From Actinomycetota bacterium (GTDB lineage: Bacteria > Actinomycetota > Actinomycetes > Nanopelagicales > Nanopelagicaceae), in NCBI GenBank assembly GCA_009699575.1, contig WLNY01000006.1:1-64000 (forward strand): 64,000 nucleotides of DNA. The letters are read 5' to 3'. The position numbers and the translations under genes are program-made. Below, one piece after another: positions 1 through 10,750 of this stretch (the stretch's first letter is position 1; every line of letters starts with the position of its first letter). The notes under the pieces are model-generated. The model was given only the letters and a program-made list of their open reading frames with translations, was not told where the DNA came from and made no database searches.

Positions 1-2
1 CG

Positions 3-170
3 GAGACGCAGGCATATCCTTCTCGAACAGATATTGCATACGCTGGTGAACCTGGTGCTCACTACGTTCTCGTTTCTACACGCGAAGAGATTGCACCTGC
101 AACTGAATTTCGCTCCTTTCGTATCATTGACGGTGTAGTAACTGAGGAAACCGTCACAATTCTTGGCTAA
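3..170 (+). CDS. C-terminal fragment of a protein immediately upstream of cysO; position suggests Mec-type Mov34/MPN/PAD-1 (JAMM) peptidase
   Basis: Open frame 3 from window edge: ETQAYPSRTDIAYAGEPGAHYVLVSTREEIAPATEFRSFRIIDGVVTEETVTILG*; position upstream of cysO-cysM as in mycobacterial mec-cysO-cysM. JAMM motif lies outside the window. Confidence 0.65.
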   Translation, partial: ETQAYPSRTDIAYAGEPGAHYVLVSTREEIAPATEFRSFRIIDGVVTEETVTILG

Positions 171-219
171 TTTGTAATTAAATTTGGCGAAAGCCTTAAA
201 TGTTGGCGATAATAACCAC

Positions 220-1454
<1,235 letters not shown>

Positions 1455-1469
1455 TCAAATAAATAACTT

Positions 1470-2288
1470 GTGGAGGGTAGGCTTACCTCTGTGAGCAATG
1501 CACCGATTGGTATCTTTGATTCAGGCGTTGGTGGACTCACCGTGGCGCGTGCAATTCTTGATCAACTGCCTAACGAGGAAACGCTTTATATAGGTGATAC
1601 AGCGCGCGGTCCTTACGGACCAAGACCATTGGCACAAGTACGCGAATACGCATTAGAAACACTTGATTTCCTTGTAGAACAAGGCGTGAAAGCCCTCGTA
1701 ATCGCATGCAATACAGCTAGCGCTGCGATGCTTCGTGATGCACGTGAGCGATATTCAGTTCCTGTTGTCGAAGTAATTCAACCCGCAGTACGGCGCGCAG
1801 TTGCTGCCACTCGATCCGGAAGAATTGGCGTCATTGGAACACGCGCCACAATAGACTCAAAAGCATATCTCGATGCATTTGCTGCTGCCCCACAACTTGA
1901 AATCACATCCGTCGCTTGTCCCTCGTTCGTTGAGTTTGTAGAACGTGGTGAAACTTCAGGAGATGAGATTACAAAGATTGCACGCGACTACCTTGCCCCA
2001 ATCATTGATGCCGATGTGGATACCTTAGTTTTGGGTTGCACCCACTATCCGCTTCTCACAGGTGTGATCTCATATGTAGTTGGCAATGACGTTTCTCTAG
2101 TTTCTAGTGCTGAAGAAACAGCAAAGGACTTATATCGAGTACTAGTCGAAGAATCACTCTTGCGAGCTCCTACATCCGCACCTGCCAAACATAGGTTCTT
2201 AGCAACTGGAGATGAAAAGGCATTTGAAAAATTGGCCCGTCGCTTTTTGGGACCTGAAGTAGGACACGTGGAACACCAATCTCTATAG
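1470..2288 (+). CDS. murI: Glutamate racemase (probable GTG start at 1491)
   Basis: [29 protein letters not shown]. Confidence 0.95.
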   Translation: MEGRLTSVSNAPIGIFDSGVGGLTVARAILDQLPNEETLYIGDTARGPYGPRPLAQVREYALETLDFLVEQGVKALVIACNTASAAMLRDARERYSVPVVEVIQPAVRRAVAATRSGRIGVIGTRATIDSKAYLDAFAAAPQLEITSVACPSFVEFVERGETSGDEITKIARDYLAPIIDADVDTLVLGCTHYPLLTGVISYVVGNDVSLVSSAEETAKDLYRVLVEESLLRAPTSAPAKHRFLATGDEKAFEKLARRFLGPEVGHVEHQSL

Positions 2289-2318
2289 TTTTACCCACAA
2301 CTCACATCGGAGAAAATA

Positions 2319-3044
2319 ATGGCTCGCAATGATGGTCGCACCAATTCAGATCTACGTGAAATAAAATTTACTCGTGGATGGCTAGACCATGCAGAAGGAT
2401 CTGTATTAGTTGAATTTGGAAAGACGAGAGTCCTTTGTGTGGCTTCTTTTTCTCCAGGTGTTCCTCGATGGTTAAAGGACTCTGGTAAGGGATGGGTAAC
2501 TTCTGAGTATTCGATGCTTCCTCGCGCCACACATACTCGCTCTGACAGAGAGTCAGTTAAAGGCAAACTTGGAGGAAGAACTCAAGAAATTTCTCGCCTG
2601 GTAGGTCGTTCGTTGAGAGCAGTCGTGGATATGAAAGAACTTGGTGAAAATACCATTGTGATTGATTGCGATGTCCTGCAGGCCGATGGCGGAACTCGCA
2701 CAGCTGCGATTACTGGCGCATATGTTGCGCTAGCCGATGCAATCAGTTGGGCAAAATCTCAAGGTCACATTAAAGAAAATGCACAGCCACTATCAGATTC
2801 CGTGGCAGCGGTAAGTGTTGGAATCATTAATGGAGTTCCGATGCTAGACCTCTGCTACGAAGAGGATGTTCGTGCTGATACGGATATGAATGTTGTCTGC
2901 AGCGGAGATGGACGTTTTATTGAAGTGCAGGGAACGGCTGAAGGAGTGCCTTTTGATCGTAATCTGCTCAATGAACTTCTTGACCTGGCCGTGACAGGCT
3001 GTAAAGATTTGGCAATTATGCAAACCTCATCCCTAGCAAAGTAG
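2319..3044 (+). CDS. rph: Ribonuclease PH
   Basis: RNase PH motifs: [59 protein letters not shown]. Confidence 0.95.
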   Translation: MARNDGRTNSDLREIKFTRGWLDHAEGSVLVEFGKTRVLCVASFSPGVPRWLKDSGKGWVTSEYSMLPRATHTRSDRESVKGKLGGRTQEISRLVGRSLRAVVDMKELGENTIVIDCDVLQADGGTRTAAITGAYVALADAISWAKSQGHIKENAQPLSDSVAAVSVGIINGVPMLDLCYEEDVRADTDMNVVCSGDGRFIEVQGTAEGVPFDRNLLNELLDLAVTGCKDLAIMQTSSLAK

Positions 3045-3049
3045 TTTCT

Positions 3050-3670
3050 ATGGCTACATCGAAACTCGTTCTTGCCACTCGCAATCAAGGAAAGATCAAA
3101 GAATTTCGAAGAATTCTCGATGCTATCTCTCAAGGGGCTATCGAATTAGTTGGCCTTGAGGATTTTCCGGAGACAACTGATGTGGAAGAGACAGGTTCGA
3201 CTTTTGCTGAAAACGCTTTGATCAAAGCGAGATCTGTCTGCTTGGAAACAGGCCTTCCAGCAATTGCCGACGACAGTGGGCTATGCGTAGATGCGCTAGG
3301 GGGATCCCCTGGAATTTATTCGGCGCGCTGGGCTGGTGAACACGGAAATGATCGCGCAAATACAGAGAAATTGCTTATGGAGTTAAAAGATTTCCCAGAA
3401 CAAGAGCGAGATGCACACTTCACATGTGCTGCTGCTCTTGTTCTACCCGACGGCCGAGAAATCGTCAAAGAAGCCATATTTGAAGGAAGAATCCTCTTTG
3501 CCCCCATTGGTAGCCATGGATTTGGCTATGACCCTATTTTCGCACCACAAGGGCTCTTGATCTCGTCAGCACAAATGAGCGCGGAGGAGAAGGATTTGAT
3601 TAGCCATCGTGGCAAATCTCTTCGTGCGATTGCACCACAAGTTATCCAAATGTTGAGCTCGCTGGGGTAA
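3050..3670 (+). CDS. rdgB: RdgB/HAM1-family non-canonical purine NTP pyrophosphatase
   Basis: LATRNQGKIKEF, ADDSGLCVDALGG, HGFGYDPIF. Confidence 0.93.
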   Translation: MATSKLVLATRNQGKIKEFRRILDAISQGAIELVGLEDFPETTDVEETGSTFAENALIKARSVCLETGLPAIADDSGLCVDALGGSPGIYSARWAGEHGNDRANTEKLLMELKDFPEQERDAHFTCAAALVLPDGREIVKEAIFEGRILFAPIGSHGFGYDPIFAPQGLLISSAQMSAEEKDLISHRGKSLRAIAPQVIQMLSSLG

Positions 3671-3725
3671 ACTTCTCATATTCGAGTGTGTGAGATAACC
3701 GCGCACCGCTACCCAAGGAGTTCAC

Positions 3726-4616
3726 GTGGCTGTCAAGAAAACAACCGCTAAGAAGAGTGCAGTCAAAAAAACTGCTAAAAAATCTTCAGCAAAGAAGTCA
3801 ACTGTCAAAAAAAGCGCTGTTAAGAAAAGTGCAGTAAAGAAAACAGCTAAGAAGGCCGTGAAGAAAGCTACTGCGAAGAAGAGTGCAGTTAAAAAATCTC
3901 CTGTTAAGAAAAGTGCAGTAAAGAAAACAGCAAAGAAAGTAGCAAAGAAGGCAGTTAAGAAATCACCTACTCGTCGCACCTCTGCTACTAACGCCAATCG
4001 AATCGTAATTCCAGCAGTCCCAACAACGGGAACAACACGACCACGTGTGGAATCACCAACTGTCGCGGCTCCTCAAACGTTCCAAGCCGAACCAAGCGTG
4101 GCTTCAACGCCAAAGAATGCAACCCCAAGTAAAGCTGTTGCTATAGCAGTCGTCGGAATAATTTTGCTCGCCTTGCTCGTATGGTCAAAATCTGGCGACC
4201 ACGGTAAGCATGGTGATGACAATGCGGCTCCAGCGCCTTCTCAAACTATGTCAACTGAGTCGTCCACACCTGCTCCATCAGAGAGTGCGACACCAGAAGA
4301 ATCATCAACTCCAAGCGGTGAGCCTGTGGCAAATGTCGAAGCTCCTGGATCTTTTGTTGCCATACGTACACCCAAAGGTATTAAATTGAAGTGGCAAGCA
4401 CCTGCTTCAACTGAAGGTGTCACTGGATATAACGTAGAAACAAAACCAGCTGGATCTGACTGGGCAATTGTTGCCACTCTTGGTGCAAGTGAACTTTCTC
4501 TATTTATGGCAAAGCAAGATTCCACGAGTTGGACACAATTTAGAGTCTCTACAGTTTATTCCGATGGCCAAATTGCACAATCTACGATTTTTGGACTTGC
4601 TGGTCAGTACAAATAA
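3726..4616 (+). CDS. Histone-H1-like Lys/Ala repeat protein with a TM helix and C-terminal Fn3-like domain
   Basis: GTG start; about 80 aa of (K)KSAVKKTAKK-type repeats, TM segment AVAIAVVGIILLALLVWS, Pro/Ser/Thr linker, then APGSFVAIRTPKGIKLKWQAPASTEGVTGYNVETKPAG... (Fn3-like). Confidence 0.85.
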   Translation: MAVKKTTAKKSAVKKTAKKSSAKKSTVKKSAVKKSAVKKTAKKAVKKATAKKSAVKKSPVKKSAVKKTAKKVAKKAVKKSPTRRTSATNANRIVIPAVPTTGTTRPRVESPTVAAPQTFQAEPSVASTPKNATPSKAVAIAVVGIILLALLVWSKSGDHGKHGDDNAAPAPSQTMSTESSTPAPSESATPEESSTPSGEPVANVEAPGSFVAIRTPKGIKLKWQAPASTEGVTGYNVETKPAGSDWAIVATLGASELSLFMAKQDSTSWTQFRVSTVYSDGQIAQSTIFGLAGQYK

Positions 4617-4630
4617 ATTTAGAAATTATA

Positions 4631-4665
4631 AAAATACCCTCACCTAAGTGTGAGGGTATTTTTAT
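4631..4665. terminator. Rho-independent hairpin, bidirectional between convergent genes
   Basis: ATACCCTCAC-ctaagt-GTGAGGGTAT flanked by A and T runs. Confidence 0.85.
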
Positions 4666-6413
4666 TTTAACTCTGAAATGATTGCGTCAACATAAACCAG
4701 AATTCCTGCTGGAACCAAATGCACTCCATCTGGCCCAAAGTATTCAGGATGGTCTTGCGAAATACTTTTCCAATCAACTATGCGTACATTGGCATAATTT
4801 TGGGAAATTCTATTTATTAAATCATTATTTTCATCACGCCATCCTCGAGGCACTGCCGTATTCACCACGATTATTTGTTTTTGATCTTTGATAATCTCAA
4901 AGATATCAACTACTTCACTCTCTTGCAGTCGATTATTATTTCCTAAGTCGAAAATTATCGCAGCATCTTTCATACGAATTTTATCGGCTCGTAGCACTTC
5001 GATTAATTCTCTTGCCTGACGACCTACCCGGGCATTGATTAATCCAATATCCATACGATTACCCAGTTCATGGCGAATTCCAAGAATGACGGAATCGCCA
5101 GCAACCCAGAGCCCCTGAGTAGGATCTTCAACAGTGGTGATAACTACGTCGGTACTAGTGAGTTCTTTCTTTATTTCTGCAATGTTTTTTTCACTGATGG
5201 AAATAGCGTGTGCGCTGATTAAAGTTGTTGAAATCAATAGTGCACAGACTGAGCCAATGACAATCAATTTATTTCTTCTACGCTGCCTGGGAAGTTGATA
5301 TTTAAGACCTCGAAACCAATTACCCACCTGCCCACTGCGAATTGGTAATTCCACAAATCTCAATGATATTTCAGAAAGTCCAAAAACTATAAGAATCCGA
5401 AGCGCTATGAGTGCCCATTCAGCTCCTGCTAGGTCGACGCTTGGGCGCGTAACTTGGAAAACTATCCAGTGCCATAGATAAATAGCATATGAACGTTCAC
5501 CAATCCAAAGCATAAGTCTGCTTGTAAGGAAGGGAGCAAATCGCGATGCAGGGTGAACAACAGACATGAGAATTGCGCAGCCAAAAAGTCCCGCAAGTGG
5601 AAAGGCAAGCCTATAAATAGTTGGATTATTTTCGTCCATATAAATAAACAGCACTAGCATTCCTACGAATCCAAAAACTCCCACGCCATCAATAAAATCT
5701 TGAGCACGCTTATTTACTTGTAGTTCAAAGTTTTGTGGAATCCAACTCACTGCAAGAGCTGCACCTAAAAACAAGCCAATACTGTGCGTATCCGTTCCAA
5801 AATAGATATGGCTGACTCCGGACTCACCTTGTGAATCCAACTGAAAGGACAGCAATAGAAGTGCAACTCCTGAAGTTGCGGCAATAAGTAGCGATGCCAA
5901 TGGAATAATTCTCTTGCCAAATAGTTTCAAAATCAGCAGCAGAATAAGTGGCCAGATTAAATAGAACTGGACTTCTACAGCAAGTGACCACGTATGTTGC
6001 AGAAGCGGTGGGCGCCCGATAGCTTCAAAATAATCTTGGTGTCGATTGACGAGCCACCAGTTGATAGCACCCAGAATCGAGAAAGGAGCGTCAGTGAGAA
6101 GTCGCTTTATTGTGTCAGGCGCCCATATGCCGACAAAAAGTACCGTCACAATAATCATGAAAATTAGCGGCGGCCACAAGCGCTTAACTCGAGCAAAATA
6201 GAAGGCTCGCAGATCAAGTCCATCACTACGTTGAATTGAATCAAGAATAAGTCGCGTTATTACATATCCTGAAATAACAAAAAAGAGATCCACTCCGAGG
6301 AATCCGCCGGGGATCCAAGAGAAACCTAAGTGGTAAAGGAGTACAGCAATAACGGCGAATGCACGTAACCCGTCAACTGCCGGGATGTAGCCCAACCCCT
6401 TTTTCTCAGACAT
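4662..6413 (-). CDS. OafA/YrhL-type acyltransferase 3 with C-terminal SGNH-like domain
   Basis: YIPAVDGLRAFAVIAVLLYHLG, GGFLGVDLFFVISGYVIT, multiple TMs; C-terminal GDS and DGVHL motifs. Confidence 0.9.
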   Translation of the reverse strand: MSEKKGLGYIPAVDGLRAFAVIAVLLYHLGFSWIPGGFLGVDLFFVISGYVITRLILDSIQRSDGLDLRAFYFARVKRLWPPLIFMIIVTVLFVGIWAPDTIKRLLTDAPFSILGAINWWLVNRHQDYFEAIGRPPLLQHTWSLAVEVQFYLIWPLILLLILKLFGKRIIPLASLLIAATSGVALLLLSFQLDSQGESGVSHIYFGTDTHSIGLFLGAALAVSWIPQNFELQVNKRAQDFIDGVGVFGFVGMLVLFIYMDENNPTIYRLAFPLAGLFGCAILMSVVHPASRFAPFLTSRLMLWIGERSYAIYLWHWIVFQVTRPSVDLAGAEWALIALRILIVFGLSEISLRFVELPIRSGQVGNWFRGLKYQLPRQRRRNKLIVIGSVCALLISTTLISAHAISISEKNIAEIKKELTSTDVVITTVEDPTQGLWVAGDSVILGIRHELGNRMDIGLINARVGRQARELIEVLRADKIRMKDAAIIFDLGNNNRLQESEVVDIFEIIKDQKQIIVVNTAVPRGWRDENNDLINRISQNYANVRIVDWKSISQDHPEYFGPDGVHLVPAGILVYVDAIISELK

Positions 6414-6415
6414 TA

Positions 6416-7213
6416 CTACTTACGCTTAGCGGGTGCCTTCTTCGCTACTTTCTTTTTAGAATCAGATGGCGGGGCATCAATGGATTTCTTTGTTCTCTCG
6501 CTTTTCACTTTAATTGGATCACGATGAAGCGACACATTATTTGAATCTAGATTCTCAAGAACGTTTGTTTGCAATTCGGCTAGACGCGAAAAAGCGGAGT
6601 CCAACCTGACCCGAGTTTGAGCAATTGCACTCTCAGCGGCATCTAGTGATTGCGTCTGAACTTTATACAGTCGCCCGGCTTCAGATATTACGTTGGCAAG
6701 CCATTCACGATAGTGCGCAGCTTCATCGTTAGCTGTTGAAATAATTCGATCACCCTCGCGTCGAGCTGCTTGAGATAAATTGGCAACTTCGCGCTTCTTG
6801 CTCTCAAGTGCTTCATCTGCCTCACTTTCGGCTTTGTGCATTAACTCTTGAGCTTGCGTTTCTGCTGCCTGCAAATATTTCCTGCCACGATTTTCGGCAC
6901 CACTAAGGATTGTTCGAGCCTTACTTTCAGCAGAATCAAGTGCCTGCCTTGCTTGAGAGGCTGTTTCGTTTATCAAGCGATCTGCTGCTGCGAGTGCCTT
7001 TGCTTCACGCAATTGTGCACTTTTAATCATGGTCATTGCTGTCTCTGTAGCAAGAATTTCAAATTCTTCTTTACTTAAACTATTAACGTCTCTTCGAGCA
7101 CGTAAATCCGCAAGTTGTGATTCTAATTCACGGATTCGTTCAACCGAGCTTGGTGCATTTTCTTCGCTACCTTTGAAGCCAACCCATTTTAAGAAGCTGT
7201 TCTTCTCGCTCAT
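6416..7213 (-). CDS. Long coiled-coil (DivIVA/FilP-like) protein with Lys-rich C-terminal tail
   Basis: Ala/Glu-rich heptad-like repeats; ends SDSKKKVAKKAPAKRK. Confidence 0.6.
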   Translation of the reverse strand: MSEKNSFLKWVGFKGSEENAPSSVERIRELESQLADLRARRDVNSLSKEEFEILATETAMTMIKSAQLREAKALAAADRLINETASQARQALDSAESKARTILSGAENRGRKYLQAAETQAQELMHKAESEADEALESKKREVANLSQAARREGDRIISTANDEAAHYREWLANVISEAGRLYKVQTQSLDAAESAIAQTRVRLDSAFSRLAELQTNVLENLDSNNVSLHRDPIKVKSERTKKSIDAPPSDSKKKVAKKAPAKRK

Positions 7214-7349
7214 GCCATAAACCTCACTGCCGTAGAAATCGAGTTGGGAAAATAATCTAGGCCTTTAGGTTACGGCAGAAGTGCGCTCCTGCAAAAGCCC
7301 GACCCCTCGGCATACGCCTGGAGTGCAAGAAATCCCAATTTAAAGGCGT

Positions 7350-7991
7350 CTATGTGCGATAAATGGCCATTGACACAGCGAGGTACTGCGAAATCCATGC
7401 GGCAAGCACGAAAATATGAAAAAGTTCATGGAATCCAAAATATTTTGCGTCTCGACCAGGTTTTTTCAAAGCGTAAAAAATTGCACCGATTGAGTAAAGG
7501 AGACCTCCGATAATTATCGGAATGAGGACCCAAAGCCCTCCCTCTTTATATAACTGGGGAGTGTAAACAATGGCGACCCACCCTAAAAGAAGGTAGTTCG
7601 CGACATAGAGCCAGCGAGGTGCACTCAACCAGAAAATACGAACTGCAACCCCAATGAGTGCTCCAACCCAGATTACCGAGAGCAAGATGATTCGGTCATT
7701 ACCACTTAAGAGTGCCACGGCAAATGGGGTGTACGAACCTGCTATGAGCAGATTAATATTGGCGTGATCCCAGCGCCGCCAAACCTTTTTCTTCTCCGGA
7801 CTCCAGGGCACGCGATGATAAATGGCAGACACACTAAAAAGCATAATTGCAGTGATTGAATACAATGCCACTGCGAATTTAAAAGAATCTCGACTCAAAA
7901 TAAAGAGCACCAATGACGCAATAATTACCGCAGGGGTTGCACCTAAGTGAAACCACCCTCGTAATTTAGGTGGAGATTGAATCTGCGTCAT
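7350..7991 (-). CDS. Hemolysin III / TrhA (PAQR family) membrane protein
   Basis: 7-TM pattern; SAIYHRVPW, RRWDHANINLLIAGSYTPF, FGFHELFHIFVLAAW. Confidence 0.92.
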   Translation of the reverse strand: MTQIQSPPKLRGWFHLGATPAVIIASLVLFILSRDSFKFAVALYSITAIMLFSVSAIYHRVPWSPEKKKVWRRWDHANINLLIAGSYTPFAVALLSGNDRIILLSVIWVGALIGVAVRIFWLSAPRWLYVANYLLLGWVAIVYTPQLYKEGGLWVLIPIIIGGLLYSIGAIFYALKKPGRDAKYFGFHELFHIFVLAAWISQYLAVSMAIYRT

Positions 7992-8018
7992 TGGGCTCCT
8001 GTTGATTAGGTCCTTATT

Positions 8019-9335
8019 CTACGCCTTTGCTGCAGCAAATCCTTGCTCGAGATCTGCCTTAATATCCGCGATGTGCTCAAGGCCAAGACTCAAACGAACT
8101 AAGCCAGGGGTCACTCCAGCTGCTAGTTGCTCATCTGCGCTTAATTGCGAGTGAGTGGTTGTGGCTGGATGAATGACAAGTGAGCGTACATCGCCAATGT
8201 TTGCAACATGGCTAAAGAGTGTAAGTGACTCAACAAACTTTTTACCTGCCTCAACACCACCCTTGAGTTCAAATGAAAGTACTGCACCTGGACCCTTGGG
8301 AGCATATTTTCGGGCAAGGGCATTCCACTTTGATGTTGGCAGAGCAGCGTAGTTAACACTTTCAACACTTGGATGTGTCGATAGCCACGTTGCTACGGCT
8401 TGAGCATTTTCAATATGTCGCTCAATGCGAAGACTAAGTGTCTCTAAACCTTGAGCTAATAACCACGCGTTAAATGGTGAAACAGCTGCCCCAATATCAC
8501 GAAGTAATTGAAGACGAATTTTGAAGATATACGAAAGATTTGCACCAAATGCAGATCCAACTCCGAGCGCTTGAGCGAAAACAAGGCCATGATAACTTGG
8601 ATCCGGTTCGTTAAATCCTTTGAATTTATCTGGGTACTTTGCATAATCAAAACGACCTGAATCGATAATGGCGCCAACAACAGTGTTTCCATGACCTGAT
8701 AAAAATTTGGTAGCCGAATGAATTACAACATCTGCACCGAAATCAATTGGCTTAATTAGATAAGGGGTGGCAACAGTGTTATCGACGATGAGCGGTACGC
8801 CCACTTCATGAGCAATTTTTGCAACACCTTCGATATCCAAGATTGAGTTTTTTGGGTTAGCAATTGTCTCTCCAAAGAAAGCCTTAGTATTTGGGCGAAC
8901 AGCTTTTTTCCATGATTCAAGATCATCTGGATCTTCAACGAAGGTGACTTCCACACCGAATTTTGGGAGTGTGTAGTGAAATAAATTATAAGTACCACCA
9001 TACAAATTCGGGCTCGAAACTATGTGGTCACCAGCTTGCGCAACATTGAGTACGGCAAATGTAGTTGCTGCTGAACCAGAAGATAGAAGTAGGGCTGCAA
9101 CCCCTCCTTCAAGTGCTGCAAGACGTTGTTCCACTGCATCTTGTGTTGGATTCATAATGCGTGTGTAGATATTTCCAAGCTCCGCTAAACCAAAAAGATC
9201 TGCCGCATGCTTGGTGTCACGAAATTGATATGCAGTAGTTTGGTACAAAGGCAAAGCGCGCGCGCCAGTCGTTGGATCGGCAACTTGTCCAGCATGTATT
9301 TGTAAAGTCTCGAAGGACCAATTGTTTTCCGACAT
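8019..9335 (-). CDS. metY: O-acetylhomoserine aminocarboxypropyltransferase (sulfhydrylase)
   Basis: Cys/Met metabolism PLP motifs: FETLQIHAGQ, IYTRIMNPTQDAVEQRLAALEGG, IHSATKFLSGHGNTVVG, HPATTTHSQL. Confidence 0.92.
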   Translation of the reverse strand: MSENNWSFETLQIHAGQVADPTTGARALPLYQTTAYQFRDTKHAADLFGLAELGNIYTRIMNPTQDAVEQRLAALEGGVAALLLSSGSAATTFAVLNVAQAGDHIVSSPNLYGGTYNLFHYTLPKFGVEVTFVEDPDDLESWKKAVRPNTKAFFGETIANPKNSILDIEGVAKIAHEVGVPLIVDNTVATPYLIKPIDFGADVVIHSATKFLSGHGNTVVGAIIDSGRFDYAKYPDKFKGFNEPDPSYHGLVFAQALGVGSAFGANLSYIFKIRLQLLRDIGAAVSPFNAWLLAQGLETLSLRIERHIENAQAVATWLSTHPSVESVNYAALPTSKWNALARKYAPKGPGAVLSFELKGGVEAGKKFVESLTLFSHVANIGDVRSLVIHPATTTHSQLSADEQLAAGVTPGLVRLSLGLEHIADIKADLEQGFAAAKA

Positions 9336-9467
9336 TAACGGCTCACTTTCTATTAGCTCCTAATGGAGTCCTGTGGTCACGGGTCAGGCAAGACGTAAAA
9401 GTAACAAAATTTGTCAAAAAGTTCTCACGACCAATTCGTTTCTGCAACCAACTCGCATAAGTGACTC

Positions 9468-10673
9468 CTACCTGAGAGTACGAACCGATTTCACGGTCAG
9501 TGAAAGTAGAGCAGATACCAAGGTCAACGCACCAGTGACCCATAGCGCTTCAGAAATTCCAAAATGGGCTGCCAAGGGTCCAGCGATTGCAATTCCAATC
9601 GGAGCGATTGCATAGGAGCCAAATGCATCGTAAGCAACGACTCTCGAGTAGGACTCTTCAGGAATATTTGTTTGCATTGCTGTATTCCAAGCCACCATGA
9701 AAATTTCAATTGCGAAACCAGAAAAACAAGCACATAACAATGCAATGACAAGTGAAGAATTAAGGGCCAAAGAGAAGTCCCATACCGAAGTTGCTGCTAT
9801 TAAAACCATTGATATCGCTAAAGGTCTAGGAAACTTTACTCGAAGTGCAAGAATTCCGCCCAATGTCATACCGATAGTAAATGCCGCTAAATTGTAAGAC
9901 CAATATCGTGGGCCGGTATTTCCTTTGTTAAACGCGAGCGGACCTAGAACTTGAATCATGGCTTCGTAGCATGCATTAATAATTGTGAAGGTAAAAACCA
10001 TAGTCACAACCCATGATCTGGAGATGAATTCTTTCCATCCAACTTTCAAATCATGGAGCATCGAATTTTTTTCACGCTTGGGCATCGCGGGAAGTTCAAG
10101 ATTCCATACAAGTATTCCGGCTACGAAAAACGAAACTGCATCAGCTAAAAGTGCCCAGCCAGGGCCAAATAATGACACAAGAGTTCCACCGATAAGGGCG
10201 CCGAGGACAAAACCGATATTGGAAAGTAGACCAACTACCGCATTGCCATCTTTGAGTTTCTCCTTTGGCAAAATTTCAGGAAGAACGCCAGACATGGCAG
10301 GCCACCACAGCGCATTAAGTACACCAAAGAGGGCTCCCATGAGAGCAAGAAGTCCAACGGAGGGAAAACCTGCCAGAAAAGAAATTGCGCTAACGGCTGC
10401 AAAGAAACTTCCAATCATGTCCGCACCACCAACAACGCGGTTACGTTTATATCGGTCACCAATAACTCCACCTACAAGCATTAAAGCAACCATTGGAAGT
10501 ATTCGCGCTGCCATAACAAAACTCAGATCGCTTCCGTCTGAACCTTTGATTCCCAGTACCCCATAAGCAAGCGCAATTGGAGAGAGACCATTTCCAATAT
10601 TTGAAATAAAACGAGAGAGAATTAAGGACGAAAACCCTTTATGCGCTTTGAGTTCTTTGAGCTGGGTAATCAC
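9468..10673 (-). CDS. MFS transporter (EntS-like family)
   Basis: About 12 hydrophobic segments; GGVIGDRYKRNRV loop motif. Confidence 0.85.
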   Translation of the reverse strand: MITQLKELKAHKGFSSLILSRFISNIGNGLSPIALAYGVLGIKGSDGSDLSFVMAARILPMVALMLVGGVIGDRYKRNRVVGGADMIGSFFAAVSAISFLAGFPSVGLLALMGALFGVLNALWWPAMSGVLPEILPKEKLKDGNAVVGLLSNIGFVLGALIGGTLVSLFGPGWALLADAVSFFVAGILVWNLELPAMPKREKNSMLHDLKVGWKEFISRSWVVTMVFTFTIINACYEAMIQVLGPLAFNKGNTGPRYWSYNLAAFTIGMTLGGILALRVKFPRPLAISMVLIAATSVWDFSLALNSSLVIALLCACFSGFAIEIFMVAWNTAMQTNIPEESYSRVVAYDAFGSYAIAPIGIAIAGPLAAHFGISEALWVTGALTLVSALLSLTVKSVRTLR

Positions 10674-10750
10674 TTCAGGATTCTATCGGAAGTGGATGAC
10701 TTCTCAGCGGCAACTTTGTAGAGTTGCACCCGACGAGAGGGTTTAAATCT

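Noticed and set aside
3722-3997. 91 aa minus-strand Phe/Leu/Ala-rich ORF resembling a membrane protein
   Set aside because: Antisense of the Lys/Ala repeat; repetitive AAG/AAA codons give TTT/CTT runs. No independent start signal.
9985-10566. 193 aa plus-strand ORF
   Set aside because: Entirely antisense to the well-supported MFS gene; low-complexity basic/Ser/Pro composition typical of a shadow frame.
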